Source: Hyphomicrobium sp.
Lineage (GTDB): Bacteria > Pseudomonadota > Alphaproteobacteria > Rhizobiales > Hyphomicrobiaceae
Direction: 5' to 3'
NCBI GenBank assembly: GCA_002928955.1
Contig: PERT01000023.1
Span: forward strand, 1 to 51,270
DNA length: 51,270 nt
Below are positions 8,088 through 15,578 of this stretch, piece by piece (positions within the stretch are counted from its first letter, which is position 1; every line of letters begins with the position of its first letter). The notes beneath the pieces were generated by a model. It was not told where the DNA came from. It saw only the letters and a list, made by a program, of their open reading frames with translations, and searched no databases. The position numbers and the translations under genes were made by a program.

Positions 8088-8705
8088 ATGAGACTACTGA
8101 CGAGCCTCATCCTGGCCGCCGCCCTGCTTGCAACACCCGCACTTGTTACGCCGACGCTGGCGCAGCAGCCGCCGCCCGCCGCCAAGCCCCTCGACCCCCT
8201 GAACACGCTGGTGATTGAGCTTAGGACCGGCAAGGTGATGATCCAGCTGCGCCCTGACCTGGCTCCCAAACACGTCGAGCGCGTGAAGCAGTTGGCCAAG
8301 GAAAAGTTCTATGACGGCACCGTCTGGCACCGCGTGATCCCAGGCTTCATGGCCCAGGGCGGCGATCCGACCGGTACCGGCACCGGCGGCTCGAAATACG
8401 GCAATGTCAAAGCCGAATTCACACCGACGCAGTTCGAGCGCGGCACCGTGGGCGCGGCCCGATCACAGAGCCCCGACAGCGCGAACAGCCAGTTCTTCAT
8501 CTGCTTCACGCATACGCCGTCCCTCAACGGCAACTACACGGTATGGGGCAGGGTCGTCGACGGCATGCAGTTCGTCGATCAGATCGCCAAGGGCGAGCCG
8601 CCGGCCAACCCCGACAAGATCATAAAGGCCTACATCCTCGCCGACGCCCAGGCAGCACCCGCCGGTACAGCCCCAGCCGGCGCCGCGCCCGCCCAGAAGA
8701 AGTAA
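8088..8705 (+). CDS. Periplasmic peptidyl-prolyl isomerase, cyclophilin type
   Basis: The 205-aa protein has a signal peptide (residues 1-25, ending TLAQ). A complete cyclophilin domain (about 38-188) catalyses cis-trans isomerisation of Xaa-Pro bonds in exported proteins. Active-site blocks are present: WHRVIPGFMAQGGD, GTGTGGS, AANSQFF-type DSANSQFFICF, and GNYTVWGRVVDGM. An Ala/Pro-rich tail ends the protein. ATG 8088 is chosen because it starts the signal peptide (MRLLTSLILAAALLA); the frame is open upstream without sense. The neighbour at 8785 is a cytoplasmic paralogue, separated by an intrinsic terminator. Confidence 0.95.
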   Translation: MRLLTSLILAAALLATPALVTPTLAQQPPPAAKPLDPLNTLVIELRTGKVMIQLRPDLAPKHVERVKQLAKEKFYDGTVWHRVIPGFMAQGGDPTGTGTGGSKYGNVKAEFTPTQFERGTVGAARSQSPDSANSQFFICFTHTPSLNGNYTVWGRVVDGMQFVDQIAKGEPPANPDKIIKAYILADAQAAPAGTAPAGAAPAQKK

Positions 8706-8715
8706 TCCCGCGACG

Positions 8716-8754
8716 CGGCACGCCTCGAAACTCATCGCGGCGTGCCGGTTTTTT
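8716..8754 (+). terminator. Intrinsic terminator between the two cyclophilin genes
   Basis: A 9-bp stem, CGGCACGCC (8716-8724) with GGCGTGCCG (8739-8747), is followed by GTTTTTT. It lies 11 nt after the stop of the exported cyclophilin, so the second cyclophilin probably has its own promoter or relies on read-through. Confidence 0.85.
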
Positions 8755-8784
8755 GTTTGCAAACATGCGACAGGAGAGCCTGAG

Positions 8785-9261
8785 ATGGCCGCCTACAAGG
8801 ATCCCGAGAACACACTGGTGATGGAGACGACCAAAGGCACGGTTGTGATCGCGCTCAGGCCCGATCTGGCGCCGAAACACGTCGAGCGGATCAAGGCGCT
8901 GGCCCGCCAGGGCTTCTACGACGGCATCAAGTTTCATCGCGTGATCGACGGCTTCATGGCACAGACCGGCTGCCCGCGCGGCACCGGCACCGGCGGATCG
9001 GACCTGCCGAACCTGCCCGCCGAGTTCAATGCCGAGAAGCACGTCCGTGGCGTCTGCTCGATGGCACGCTCGTCAAACCCCAATTCCGCAAACAGCCAGT
9101 TCTTCATTTGTTTCGATGATGCCACATTCCTCGACAAGCAGTACACCGCATGGGGCAAGGTCATTGAAGGCATGGATAACGTCGATAAGCTGGCCAAGGG
9201 TGAGCCGCCGCGCATGCCCGACAGCATGGTGTCGGTGAAGATCGCGGCAGACATCACGTGA
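8785..9261 (+). CDS. ppiB: Cytoplasmic peptidyl-prolyl isomerase, cyclophilin type
   Basis: This 158-aa cyclophilin without a signal peptide isomerises prolyl bonds in the cytoplasm. FHRVIDGFMAQTG, GTGTGGSDLPNLPAEFN, NSANSQFFICFDD and YTAWGKVIEGMDNVDKLAKG carry the conserved catalytic surface (Arg of FHRV, Phe/Met of GFMAQ, Gln of NSQFF). The start MAAYKDPENTLVMET follows the purine-rich GGAGAG about 7 nt upstream. Its TGA overlaps the GTG start of the DUF423 gene (GTGA), so the two are coupled. Confidence 0.95.
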   Translation: MAAYKDPENTLVMETTKGTVVIALRPDLAPKHVERIKALARQGFYDGIKFHRVIDGFMAQTGCPRGTGTGGSDLPNLPAEFNAEKHVRGVCSMARSSNPNSANSQFFICFDDATFLDKQYTAWGKVIEGMDNVDKLAKGEPPRMPDSMVSVKIAADIT

Positions 9262-9656
9262 TCGCCGGCTTGGGCCGCAACCGGTGGGGTGTGGTATTGG
9301 CCTGCCTCGCGGGGTTTGCCGGTACGGCTGGCGTGGTACTCGCGGCGACCGCGGCCCATAAGGTCAACAACCCGTCGCTGCTGGCCGCGTCGAACATGCT
9401 GCAAGTGCACGCGGCCGGAACTCTGGCGCTGGTGGCCGTGAGCCAGTGGGCGGGAGCGCGCACCGTATGGCTGGTGGCCGCGAGTTTGATGCTGGCTGGA
9501 AGCATTCTGTTCGCGAGCGCGGTTTCGCTCAGCGTGATTGCGGCTAAGTCGCTGTTTCCGATGGCCGCACCGATCGGCGGCAGCATGGTCATCGCAGGCT
9601 GGTGTGCTGTTTCTGTGGGTGCATTGCTGGAATTGAGATCCGACGCTTCGAGGTGA
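9258..9656 (+). CDS. DUF423 (YgdD-like) inner-membrane protein
   Basis: The 132-aa protein has four hydrophobic segments: about 12-30 (GVVLACLAGFAGTAGVVLA), 55-75, 78-100 and 105-125. The AAHKV near segment 1 and the Gly-rich SLFPMAAPIGGS before the last segment are typical of DUF423. Its function is unknown. The GTG start overlaps the ppiB stop. Confidence 0.85.
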   Translation: MIAGLGRNRWGVVLACLAGFAGTAGVVLAATAAHKVNNPSLLAASNMLQVHAAGTLALVAVSQWAGARTVWLVAASLMLAGSILFASAVSLSVIAAKSLFPMAAPIGGSMVIAGWCAVSVGALLELRSDASR

Positions 9657-9661
9657 CAGCA

Positions 9662-10120
9662 ATGGACGTGGCGACAAGACGCCGACGACATTGCCGCTGG
9701 CCGGTCGTCGCCGCGTCGCTCGTTCGACTGCTTGGGACGGTTAACTCGCCGGCTCCGGCCCAGAAGAGCGGGAATGGGGCGGTGTTCGGTGTCGAGACCG
9801 GCTAACCCCGAGATGATGGCCGCGATTGCCAAGGCACGCGCCGCGCTGCCGGAGTTTTTCGCCGCCATGGACAGTCGGGTGGGAGGGACAAAAGGGTTCG
9901 CGCTGAAAGTTCGGATCACCAACAAAGCAGACGTCGAGCCCGTCTGGTGGAACGGGCTCGGGCGCAAGGCCTGAAAGTTCTCCGCCACCAAGAATAGCGA
10001 GCCGGCAATGGTCAAGAATGTGAAATTCGGCCAGCGCTAGAGGTTCAGTGAAGCGGATATCACTGACTGAAAGTTCATGCAAAGCGGCCAGATCGTCGGC
10101 AATGAGACCATGGGGCAACG
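9662..10120 (+). pseudogene. Decayed DUF2314 (YegJ-like) secreted protein gene
   Basis: From ATG 9662 the frame gives a basic N-terminus and a hydrophobic segment ending SPAPAQKSGNGAVFGVET. It then stops at 9805. One frame over, translation continues as NPEMMAAIAKARAALPEFF and GFALKVRITNKADVEPVWW, a clear DUF2314 pattern. One extra base near 9797 explains the shift. Downstream the same frame holds VKNVKFGQR-stop-RFSEADITD-stop-KFMQSGQIVGNETM, with in-frame stops at 9972, 10038 and 10068; the last falls where the family usually has Trp. A 16-nt tandem duplication lies at about 10104-10135. The gene is therefore dead but recognisable over its full length. Confidence 0.8.
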
Positions 10121-10252
10121 AGACCATGGGGCAACAAGTCCATGTGTCCGCTGTTGAAGCGGATGCTTGCCGATCAGGACGCTCGGAATTGCGGGATGCT
10201 CGAAAAACCTTGACGTGCAACTCGACCACCAGCTGATTTGCTGGCGGGCAGG

Positions 10253-10336
10253 CTACTTGCTGCCAGCCGGCTTTTTCGGCGCGGGTTCCTTCTTGGGCTT
10301 CCGCTTTTCCTTGGTCGATCGCTGCTCTTTCGCCAT
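10253..10336 (-). CDS. Very small Lys-rich protein, 27 aa
   Basis: An ATG at 10336 opens a 27-codon frame whose product is half Lys, Arg, Pro and Glu (begins MAKEQRSTKEKRKPKKE, ends PAGSK). It is preceded by a strong ribosome-binding site (GAGGAGG, 6 nt before the ATG). Similar MAKxQ...KKPKK micro-proteins are annotated in many Rhizobiales, from memory and without known function. It lies alone, opposite in direction to queA. Confidence 0.65.
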   Translation of the reverse strand: MAKEQRSTKEKRKPKKEPAPKKPAGSK

Positions 10337-10502
10337 GATGGCCTCCTCGTGCCGGTGATGTCTTCGATGCCGCAATGCGTAATGCGACGCGCCGCGAAAC
10401 TGCACGTGTTTGCATCTGTTCGCAAGGGTGGGCTGCGGCAGACGGGCCAAGACGGGCGTCGCGCGCTTGACGGGATCGCCGAGTTGGGAAACCACGCACA
10501 AT

Positions 10503-11600
10503 ATGCGCACAGACATTTTCGACTTCGAACTGCCGGACGACTGCATTGCACTCCACCCGGCGAACCCGCGTGACAGCGCCAGATTGCTCGTCGTCAAGCC
10601 GGGTGCCGCGCTAGCGGATCGCGCGGTACGGGACCTCCCGTCACTGCTGTCCCCCGGTGACGCGCTGGTCTTCAACGATACCCGCGTCATCCCGGCAGCA
10701 TTCAACGGTGTCCGGTTGCGGGGTGACCGGCAGGCCAACATCGCGCTCAACCTGATCAAGCGGATCGACGCCAGCCATTGGCAGGCGTTCGCGCGTCCGG
10801 CCAAACGGCTCGAGACCGGGGATCTGGTGCGCCTCGGCCATGCCAACAGCGTGACGGGGACGCTCGTCGGCACGATCTCCAGGAAGGGCCAGGACGGCCA
10901 GGTCGAGATTGCGTTCGATCTGGCTGGCCCCGACTTGGACATGGCAATTGCGGCTTCTGGCGTCATGCCGCTGCCACCCTACATTGCCTTGAAGCGACAG
11001 CCAGACGCCACGGATCGTCAATCCTACCAGACGATATTCGCGGCAAAGGACGGTGCGGTTGCGGCGCCAACTGCTGGGCTGCATTTCACGTCTGAGCTGC
11101 TGGCCCGATTGGAAGCCAGCGGCGTCGCACCCCACGGGGTCACGTTGCATGTCGGCGCCGGCACGTTCCTGCCGGTCAAAGCCGAGGACACGGACGAACA
11201 CAAAATGCATTCCGAGTGGGGGGCGGTCAGTCGCGAGACGGCGCGGGCGCTCAACGAGGCACGCGCCCGCGGCGGCCGCATCGTCGCGGTCGGCACCACG
11301 TCACTGCGGCTCATCGAAAGTGCGGCCGATGAAGGGGGTGTGATCCATGCCTGGTCTGGAGAGACCGCGATCTTCATCACGCCCGGCTACCGTTTCAAAG
11401 CGGTCGACGTACTGATGACCAACTTCCACCTGCCCCGGTCGACGCTGTTTATGCTGGTCTCGGCGTTCGCTGGGCTCGAGGTCATGCGCGACGCCTATGC
11501 TCACGCGATCCACGAAGGATATCGATTCTATTCCTACGGAGATGGATCGCTACTGTTCCGAGCCGATTGCGCGTCGTCTTCAGCCGCTGCCTCCAGATAG
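10503..11600 (+). CDS. queA: S-adenosylmethionine:tRNA ribosyltransferase-isomerase
   Basis: QueA moves the ribosyl part of SAM onto preQ1 in tRNA, giving epoxyqueuosine. The 365 aa cover the whole family: [21 protein letters not shown] (start), [82 protein letters not shown]-type [10 protein letters not shown] and [22 protein letters not shown] 10503 is used because the family begins here. The last 67 nt overlap the 3' end of the minus-strand SnoaL-like gene. Pathway partners in the window are tgt and queG. Confidence 0.97.
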   Translation: MRTDIFDFELPDDCIALHPANPRDSARLLVVKPGAALADRAVRDLPSLLSPGDALVFNDTRVIPAAFNGVRLRGDRQANIALNLIKRIDASHWQAFARPAKRLETGDLVRLGHANSVTGTLVGTISRKGQDGQVEIAFDLAGPDLDMAIAASGVMPLPPYIALKRQPDATDRQSYQTIFAAKDGAVAAPTAGLHFTSELLARLEASGVAPHGVTLHVGAGTFLPVKAEDTDEHKMHSEWGAVSRETARALNEARARGGRIVAVGTTSLRLIESAADEGGVIHAWSGETAIFITPGYRFKAVDVLMTNFHLPRSTLFMLVSAFAGLEVMRDAYAHAIHEGYRFYSYGDGSLLFRADCASSSAAASR

Positions 11601-12007
11601 GCGACAAAGCGTTGGAACGCCTCGACGTAGGCGGCATCATGATATTCTTCGATGCGCGTGATGAGGCTACTGGCCACGTAGGTCACGAAGCGGAGGCGGA
11701 CATCGAGGCGCTCTCCGGTCTTCTTGTGCTTATAGAATCCCAGCACGCTCGTGCGTATGCAGTCCGCGTCATGTGCCAGGCCCTGGATGACGAAGGCCTG
11801 GATCTCGAAGGTGTTGAGCAACAGCGTCAACCGTTCGCGCAGGGGCTGCTTTCCCGCGGTGCTCGCTGCATACGGCACCTGGAGGCCATCAACGTTGACA
11901 GCGTAGACTACGTCCTCGGTGAGGCAGGCGAGAAAACCTTCGAGGTCGCTCTCTCCCCATGCGAGATGAGCTTGCTCGACAACCGCGCGCTCGTGGTCCA
12001 ATGACAA
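11534..12007 (-). CDS. SnoaL-like / NTF2-fold protein
   Basis: The 157-aa protein has the helix pair and cone-shaped sheet pattern of the SnoaL-like domain: [39 protein letters not shown]. The fold is used by small isomerases, hydrolases and ligand-binding proteins; no substrate is evident. The frame has no early ATG. Candidate starts are TTG 12007 or TTG 12001 (LDHERAVV), neither with a good ribosome-binding site. Its 3' end overlaps queA convergently by 67 nt, and its start lies 120 nt from tgt, divergently. Confidence 0.8.
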   Translation of the reverse strand: MSLDHERAVVEQAHLAWGESDLEGFLACLTEDVVYAVNVDGLQVPYAASTAGKQPLRERLTLLLNTFEIQAFVIQGLAHDADCIRTSVLGFYKHKKTGERLDVRLRFVTYVASSLITRIEEYHDAAYVEAFQRFVAYLEAAAEDDAQSARNSSDPSP

Positions 12008-12127
12008 GTTGACACCACTTCATAAAATGAGCCAGAGGCAAACACTTCCCGTACCTCGTCCAATCTTGCGAGTTGGAAATGCCGATTGGCGCCCGCCAAA
12101 CAATTTGAGAGCAACTGACTGGACCGA

Positions 12128-13318
12128 ATGGCGACATACATACAACTTGGAGCGTCGGATCAGCAAGGTCCGCGTGCCGCGACCAGCTTCGAATTTCGTT
12201 TGCTGCGGAAGGACGGCCGTGCGCGTCGTGGCGAGATTGTCACGCCGCGCGGAGCTATTCGTACGCCCGCTTTCATGCCGGTTGGCACAGTTGCAACTGT
12301 GAAAGCGCTTTATCCGGACCAAGTCGCAGCGTCCGGCGCGGACATTCTTCTCGGCAACACCTATCATCTGATGCTGCGGCCAGGTGCCGAACGCATGGCG
12401 AAGCTCGGCGGGTTGCACACATTCATGCGATGGCCGAAGCCGATCCTGACCGACTCGGGTGGCTTCCAGGTCATGAGCCTGTCGAAAATCCGCAAGATCA
12501 CCGAGAAGGGCGTGGAGTTCCAGTCGCACCTCGACGGGTCGCGGCACATGCTGACACCCGAGCGGTCGATCGAGATCCAGTGTCTTTTGGGTTCCGACAT
12601 TCAAATGCAGTTCGACGAGTGCATCGAGCTGCCGGCCGCACGGAGCGAAGTTCAGCGGGCGATGGAATTGTCGTTGCGCTGGGCAGAGCGGTCGAAGGCC
12701 GCATTCGATGCGCAGCGGAGTGCGGGCATGGCTATACCAGGTCAGGCGCTGTTCGCGATCGTGCAAGGCGGGGTCGATCTCGAACTCCGGCGGCGCTCGG
12801 CGGAAGCGCTGGTCGCGATGGATTTTCCGGGGTATGCGGTCGGTGGTCTTGCGGTCGGCGAGGGTCACGAGGCCATGCTTGGCGCACTGGACGGCACGGT
12901 GCCGTTCTTGCCCGAGAATAAGCCGCGCTATCTGATGGGCGTCGGAACGCCGGAGGATCTGATAGAGGCCGTCCGCCGCGGTATTGATATGTTCGATTGC
13001 GTGATGCCGACGCGGAACGGCCGCCACGGCCTGGCTTTCACCTCGGCAGGCAAGGTCAACATCCGCAATGCGCGGTATGCCGAAGACATGCGGCCACTCG
13101 ACCCCGAGAGCACGTGTCCGGCCGCGCGCGACTATTCGCTCGCTTATCTCCATCATCTGGTCAAATCGGGCGAGTTGCTCGGTTCCATGATCCTGTCGTT
13201 CACCAACACCTGGTTCTACCAAGACCTTATGGCCGCGATGCGGTTGGCCATCGAGGAGGGTCGCTTCGACGCCTGGGCGGCCGAGACGAAGGCGCGCATC
13301 TCGGGCGCAGTCCCTTAG
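12128..13318 (+). CDS. tgt: tRNA-guanine transglycosylase, zinc site degenerate
   Basis: Tgt swaps guanine-34 for preQ1 in tRNAs with GUN anticodons. The 396-aa TIM-barrel protein keeps the catalytic blocks [12 protein letters not shown] (nucleophile-region Asp), [32 protein letters not shown] and [14 protein letters not shown] (catalytic Asp). The C-terminal zinc site, normally C-x-C-x2-C-x25-H, reads S328-T-C330-P-A-A333 with T359 at the histidine position, so one of four ligands remains. The rest of that subdomain ([19 protein letters not shown]) is well conserved, so the change is not a frameshift. It may belong to a zinc-less clade in this lineage; that needs comparison. Confidence 0.95.
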   Translation: MATYIQLGASDQQGPRAATSFEFRLLRKDGRARRGEIVTPRGAIRTPAFMPVGTVATVKALYPDQVAASGADILLGNTYHLMLRPGAERMAKLGGLHTFMRWPKPILTDSGGFQVMSLSKIRKITEKGVEFQSHLDGSRHMLTPERSIEIQCLLGSDIQMQFDECIELPAARSEVQRAMELSLRWAERSKAAFDAQRSAGMAIPGQALFAIVQGGVDLELRRRSAEALVAMDFPGYAVGGLAVGEGHEAMLGALDGTVPFLPENKPRYLMGVGTPEDLIEAVRRGIDMFDCVMPTRNGRHGLAFTSAGKVNIRNARYAEDMRPLDPESTCPAARDYSLAYLHHLVKSGELLGSMILSFTNTWFYQDLMAAMRLAIEEGRFDAWAAETKARISGAVP

Positions 13319-13446
13319 CCCCGGCTACTCCGCCGCACGCGGAACCGACCGCCGCGACATTTGGCCGGTACGGCCTGTCAAACACTGGAAATGCTGGTCC
13401 TGCACATCATCTGCTCTGCGGATCAAACCAAGGAGCACAATTCGCC

Positions 13447-14013
13447 ATGCGTCTCGGCACGATCGCCTACTACGCCGACTTTATCCTGGCCCCGATGTTG
13501 ATCGCATTCCTGATATGGAGTGCGCCGCTATCTGCGACAGTGACCGCCGTGGGCGCATGGCTCGGGTGGATCGCCGTAGGTTTCGTCTTCTGGACGGTGC
13601 TTGAGTACGTCGTCCACCGCTTCATCTATCATCACGTCCCCTATTTCCGGGAAATCCACGATGCCCACCACGCCGATCCGAACGCACTGATCGGGGCGCC
13701 GCCGGTGGTTGGACTTGCACTGATCATGCTTGTTTTCTACGTACCGCTCTCGGGCCTTGGCTACACTGCCGCCAGTGGCTTCGCGATCGGTGGACTGCTT
13801 GGCTACCTGGGCTACATGGTTCTGCATCACGCGGCGCACCACTGGGATTTGAAGCCTGGCACATGGATCTTCATGGCGCGACGCCACCACGCACTGCATC
13901 ACCATGCGAGCGAGGAAGGCAACTTCGGCATCGTGACGTCGCTCTGGGATCACGCGTGCGGCACGGCCGTGCCTCGTAGCCGGGCGCCGAAAGTCCGCGT
14001 GCTGCAATCGTGA
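13447..14013 (+). CDS. Fatty-acid hydroxylase / sterol desaturase superfamily membrane protein
   Basis: The 188-aa integral membrane protein has a di-iron histidine cluster: HRFIYHH, HDAHH, HHAAHH and HHALHHH, with four hydrophobic segments around them. The superfamily uses O2 to hydroxylate or desaturate lipids. A small size with this spacing resembles bacterial fatty-acid or carotenoid hydroxylase relatives; the substrate is unknown. ATG 13447 follows AAGGAG about 12 nt upstream. It is convergent with the NADH dehydrogenase gene, 34 bp apart. Confidence 0.88.
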   Translation: MRLGTIAYYADFILAPMLIAFLIWSAPLSATVTAVGAWLGWIAVGFVFWTVLEYVVHRFIYHHVPYFREIHDAHHADPNALIGAPPVVGLALIMLVFYVPLSGLGYTAASGFAIGGLLGYLGYMVLHHAAHHWDLKPGTWIFMARRHHALHHHASEEGNFGIVTSLWDHACGTAVPRSRAPKVRVLQS

Positions 14014-14047
14014 TCGGTCGGGCTCATGTTCCCGCTACACGGGCCGC

Positions 14048-15415
14048 CTAATGCAGCTTGACCTGCGGCTCGGTGCGCCGGGTCAAGAGCCGCGAGAAGG
14101 TATCGAGGCCGACTTTGATTGGACCGTGCAGTGCCATCTCGTGCATTTTGTACAGCGAGCGGTACATGAGTTTGGCGAACAGCCCCTCGATCCACATCGA
14201 GCGGCCGGACACGAAGCCCATCAGGCTGCCGACGGTCGAATACTCGCCGAGCGAAACCAGCGATCCGAAGTCGCGGTACTTGAACGGCCGCAGCGCCTCC
14301 CCGCGCAGGCGCCGCGACAGTTCGGAAACGAGATGCGACGACTGCTGGTGCGCGGCCTGTGCCCGAGGCGGCAGCGGCTTGTCCTGGCCCGGCGGCACGA
14401 AGTAAGCGGCGTCGCCGATGACAAAAACATTGTCATCCCTCGTCGTCTGTAGCGTCTGCTTCACGACCAGCGTACCCATGCGGCTGAGTTCGAGCCCGTC
14501 GAGTTTCGACAAAACCTCCGGCCCCTTCACGCCGGCGGCCCAGACCACGAGTTCGGACGGGATGACCTCGCCGGTCTGGAGCGTTACGCCGGTGTCCGAT
14601 ACGCTCGTGACTCGCGCTCCCGTCCGCACCACTATGCCGAGGTCTTTGAGGATGCCAGTGGTCGCATCAGACAGCCTCTCGGGAAGCGCGGGCAGGATGC
14701 GGGTTGCGGCCTCGATCAAGGTGATCTTGATGTCCTTGTCGGGCTCGATCTTGTCGAGACCGAATGCGACGACGTTGCGCGTGGTGTGGTGCAATTCGGC
14801 CGAGAGCTCGGTTCCAGTCGCGCCGGCGCCGATGATGGTGACGTGAAGCTGGCCCGGCCGAACCGGCGCGGCTTGGGCGTTGGCACGCACGCACGCATTG
14901 ATCAGTCGGCGGTTGAAGCGCTCGGCTTCCTCGGGCGTGTCGAGCTGAATGGCATGCTGTTTGACGCCGGGCGTGCCGAAATCGTTCGAGACACTACCGA
15001 TGGCGACGACGAGCGTGTCATAGGGCACCCAACGGTCTGGCGTGATCTCGCGGCCCTCCTCGTCCGCTGTGGCGGCAAGGTGCACGAGCCGCGCCGCACG
15101 GTCCACGCCGATCATCTCGCCGTAACGGAACTTGAAACCGTGCCAGTGGCCCTGCGCCATGTATTCGAGCTCGTGCCGGTCGACGTCCATGCTGCCGGCG
15201 GCGATCTCGTGCAGGAGCGGTTTCCAGATGTGGGTGCGCGAGCGCTCGATGAGCGTGACATGGGCTTTGCCCTTGCGACCGAACTTGTCGCCGAGGCGGG
15301 TAACGAGTTCTAGCCCGCCCGCACCGCCGCCGACCACGACGATCCGGTGCATACCTGGCGGTGCCGAAGCAATGATGTGGCGGGCGGGTATGTCGGGGGA
15401 TGGGAGTTCGTTCAT
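14048..15415 (-). CDS. ndh: Type II NADH:quinone oxidoreductase (NDH-2)
   Basis: The 455-aa flavoprotein has two Rossmann motifs: RIVVVGGGAGGLELVTRLG (about 24-42, FAD) and VTIIGAGATGTELSAEL (about 195-211, NADH). VFVIGDAAYF marks the second FAD contact and the quinone-site stretch is PPRAQAAHQQSSHL. The C-terminus carries an amphipathic region (FAKLMYRSLYKMHEMAL) that docks these enzymes to the inner membrane. It passes electrons from NADH to quinone without pumping protons. It is monocistronic, with a 163-bp gap to pheT upstream. Confidence 0.93.
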   Translation of the reverse strand: MNELPSPDIPARHIIASAPPGMHRIVVVGGGAGGLELVTRLGDKFGRKGKAHVTLIERSRTHIWKPLLHEIAAGSMDVDRHELEYMAQGHWHGFKFRYGEMIGVDRAARLVHLAATADEEGREITPDRWVPYDTLVVAIGSVSNDFGTPGVKQHAIQLDTPEEAERFNRRLINACVRANAQAAPVRPGQLHVTIIGAGATGTELSAELHHTTRNVVAFGLDKIEPDKDIKITLIEAATRILPALPERLSDATTGILKDLGIVVRTGARVTSVSDTGVTLQTGEVIPSELVVWAAGVKGPEVLSKLDGLELSRMGTLVVKQTLQTTRDDNVFVIGDAAYFVPPGQDKPLPPRAQAAHQQSSHLVSELSRRLRGEALRPFKYRDFGSLVSLGEYSTVGSLMGFVSGRSMWIEGLFAKLMYRSLYKMHEMALHGPIKVGLDTFSRLLTRRTEPQVKLH

Positions 15416-15578
15416 GGGTTGTTTCGCTCCAGACCGTAAAACGCCAGCGCGGCATCATAGGTCAGTATCAGAGATTGCCAGTCCAAGACGCACGGCGCGC
15501 GCATGAATGGGTTGCGATTGCTGCATTCTCAGCTGCCCGGATGTGGCTGGGCTCGCCCAATGCACCCGGTCGATACGT

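Noticed and set aside
9735-10120. TGA codons in the DUF2314 frame as selenocysteine or recoded Trp
   Set aside because: There is also a TAG and a frameshift, plus a tandem duplication; no selenocysteine-type hairpin is apparent. Decay is simpler.
10337-10502. preQ1 riboswitch upstream of queA
   Set aside because: No short H-type pseudoknot or A-rich tail pattern could be traced; the gap is too G/C rich without the expected motif.
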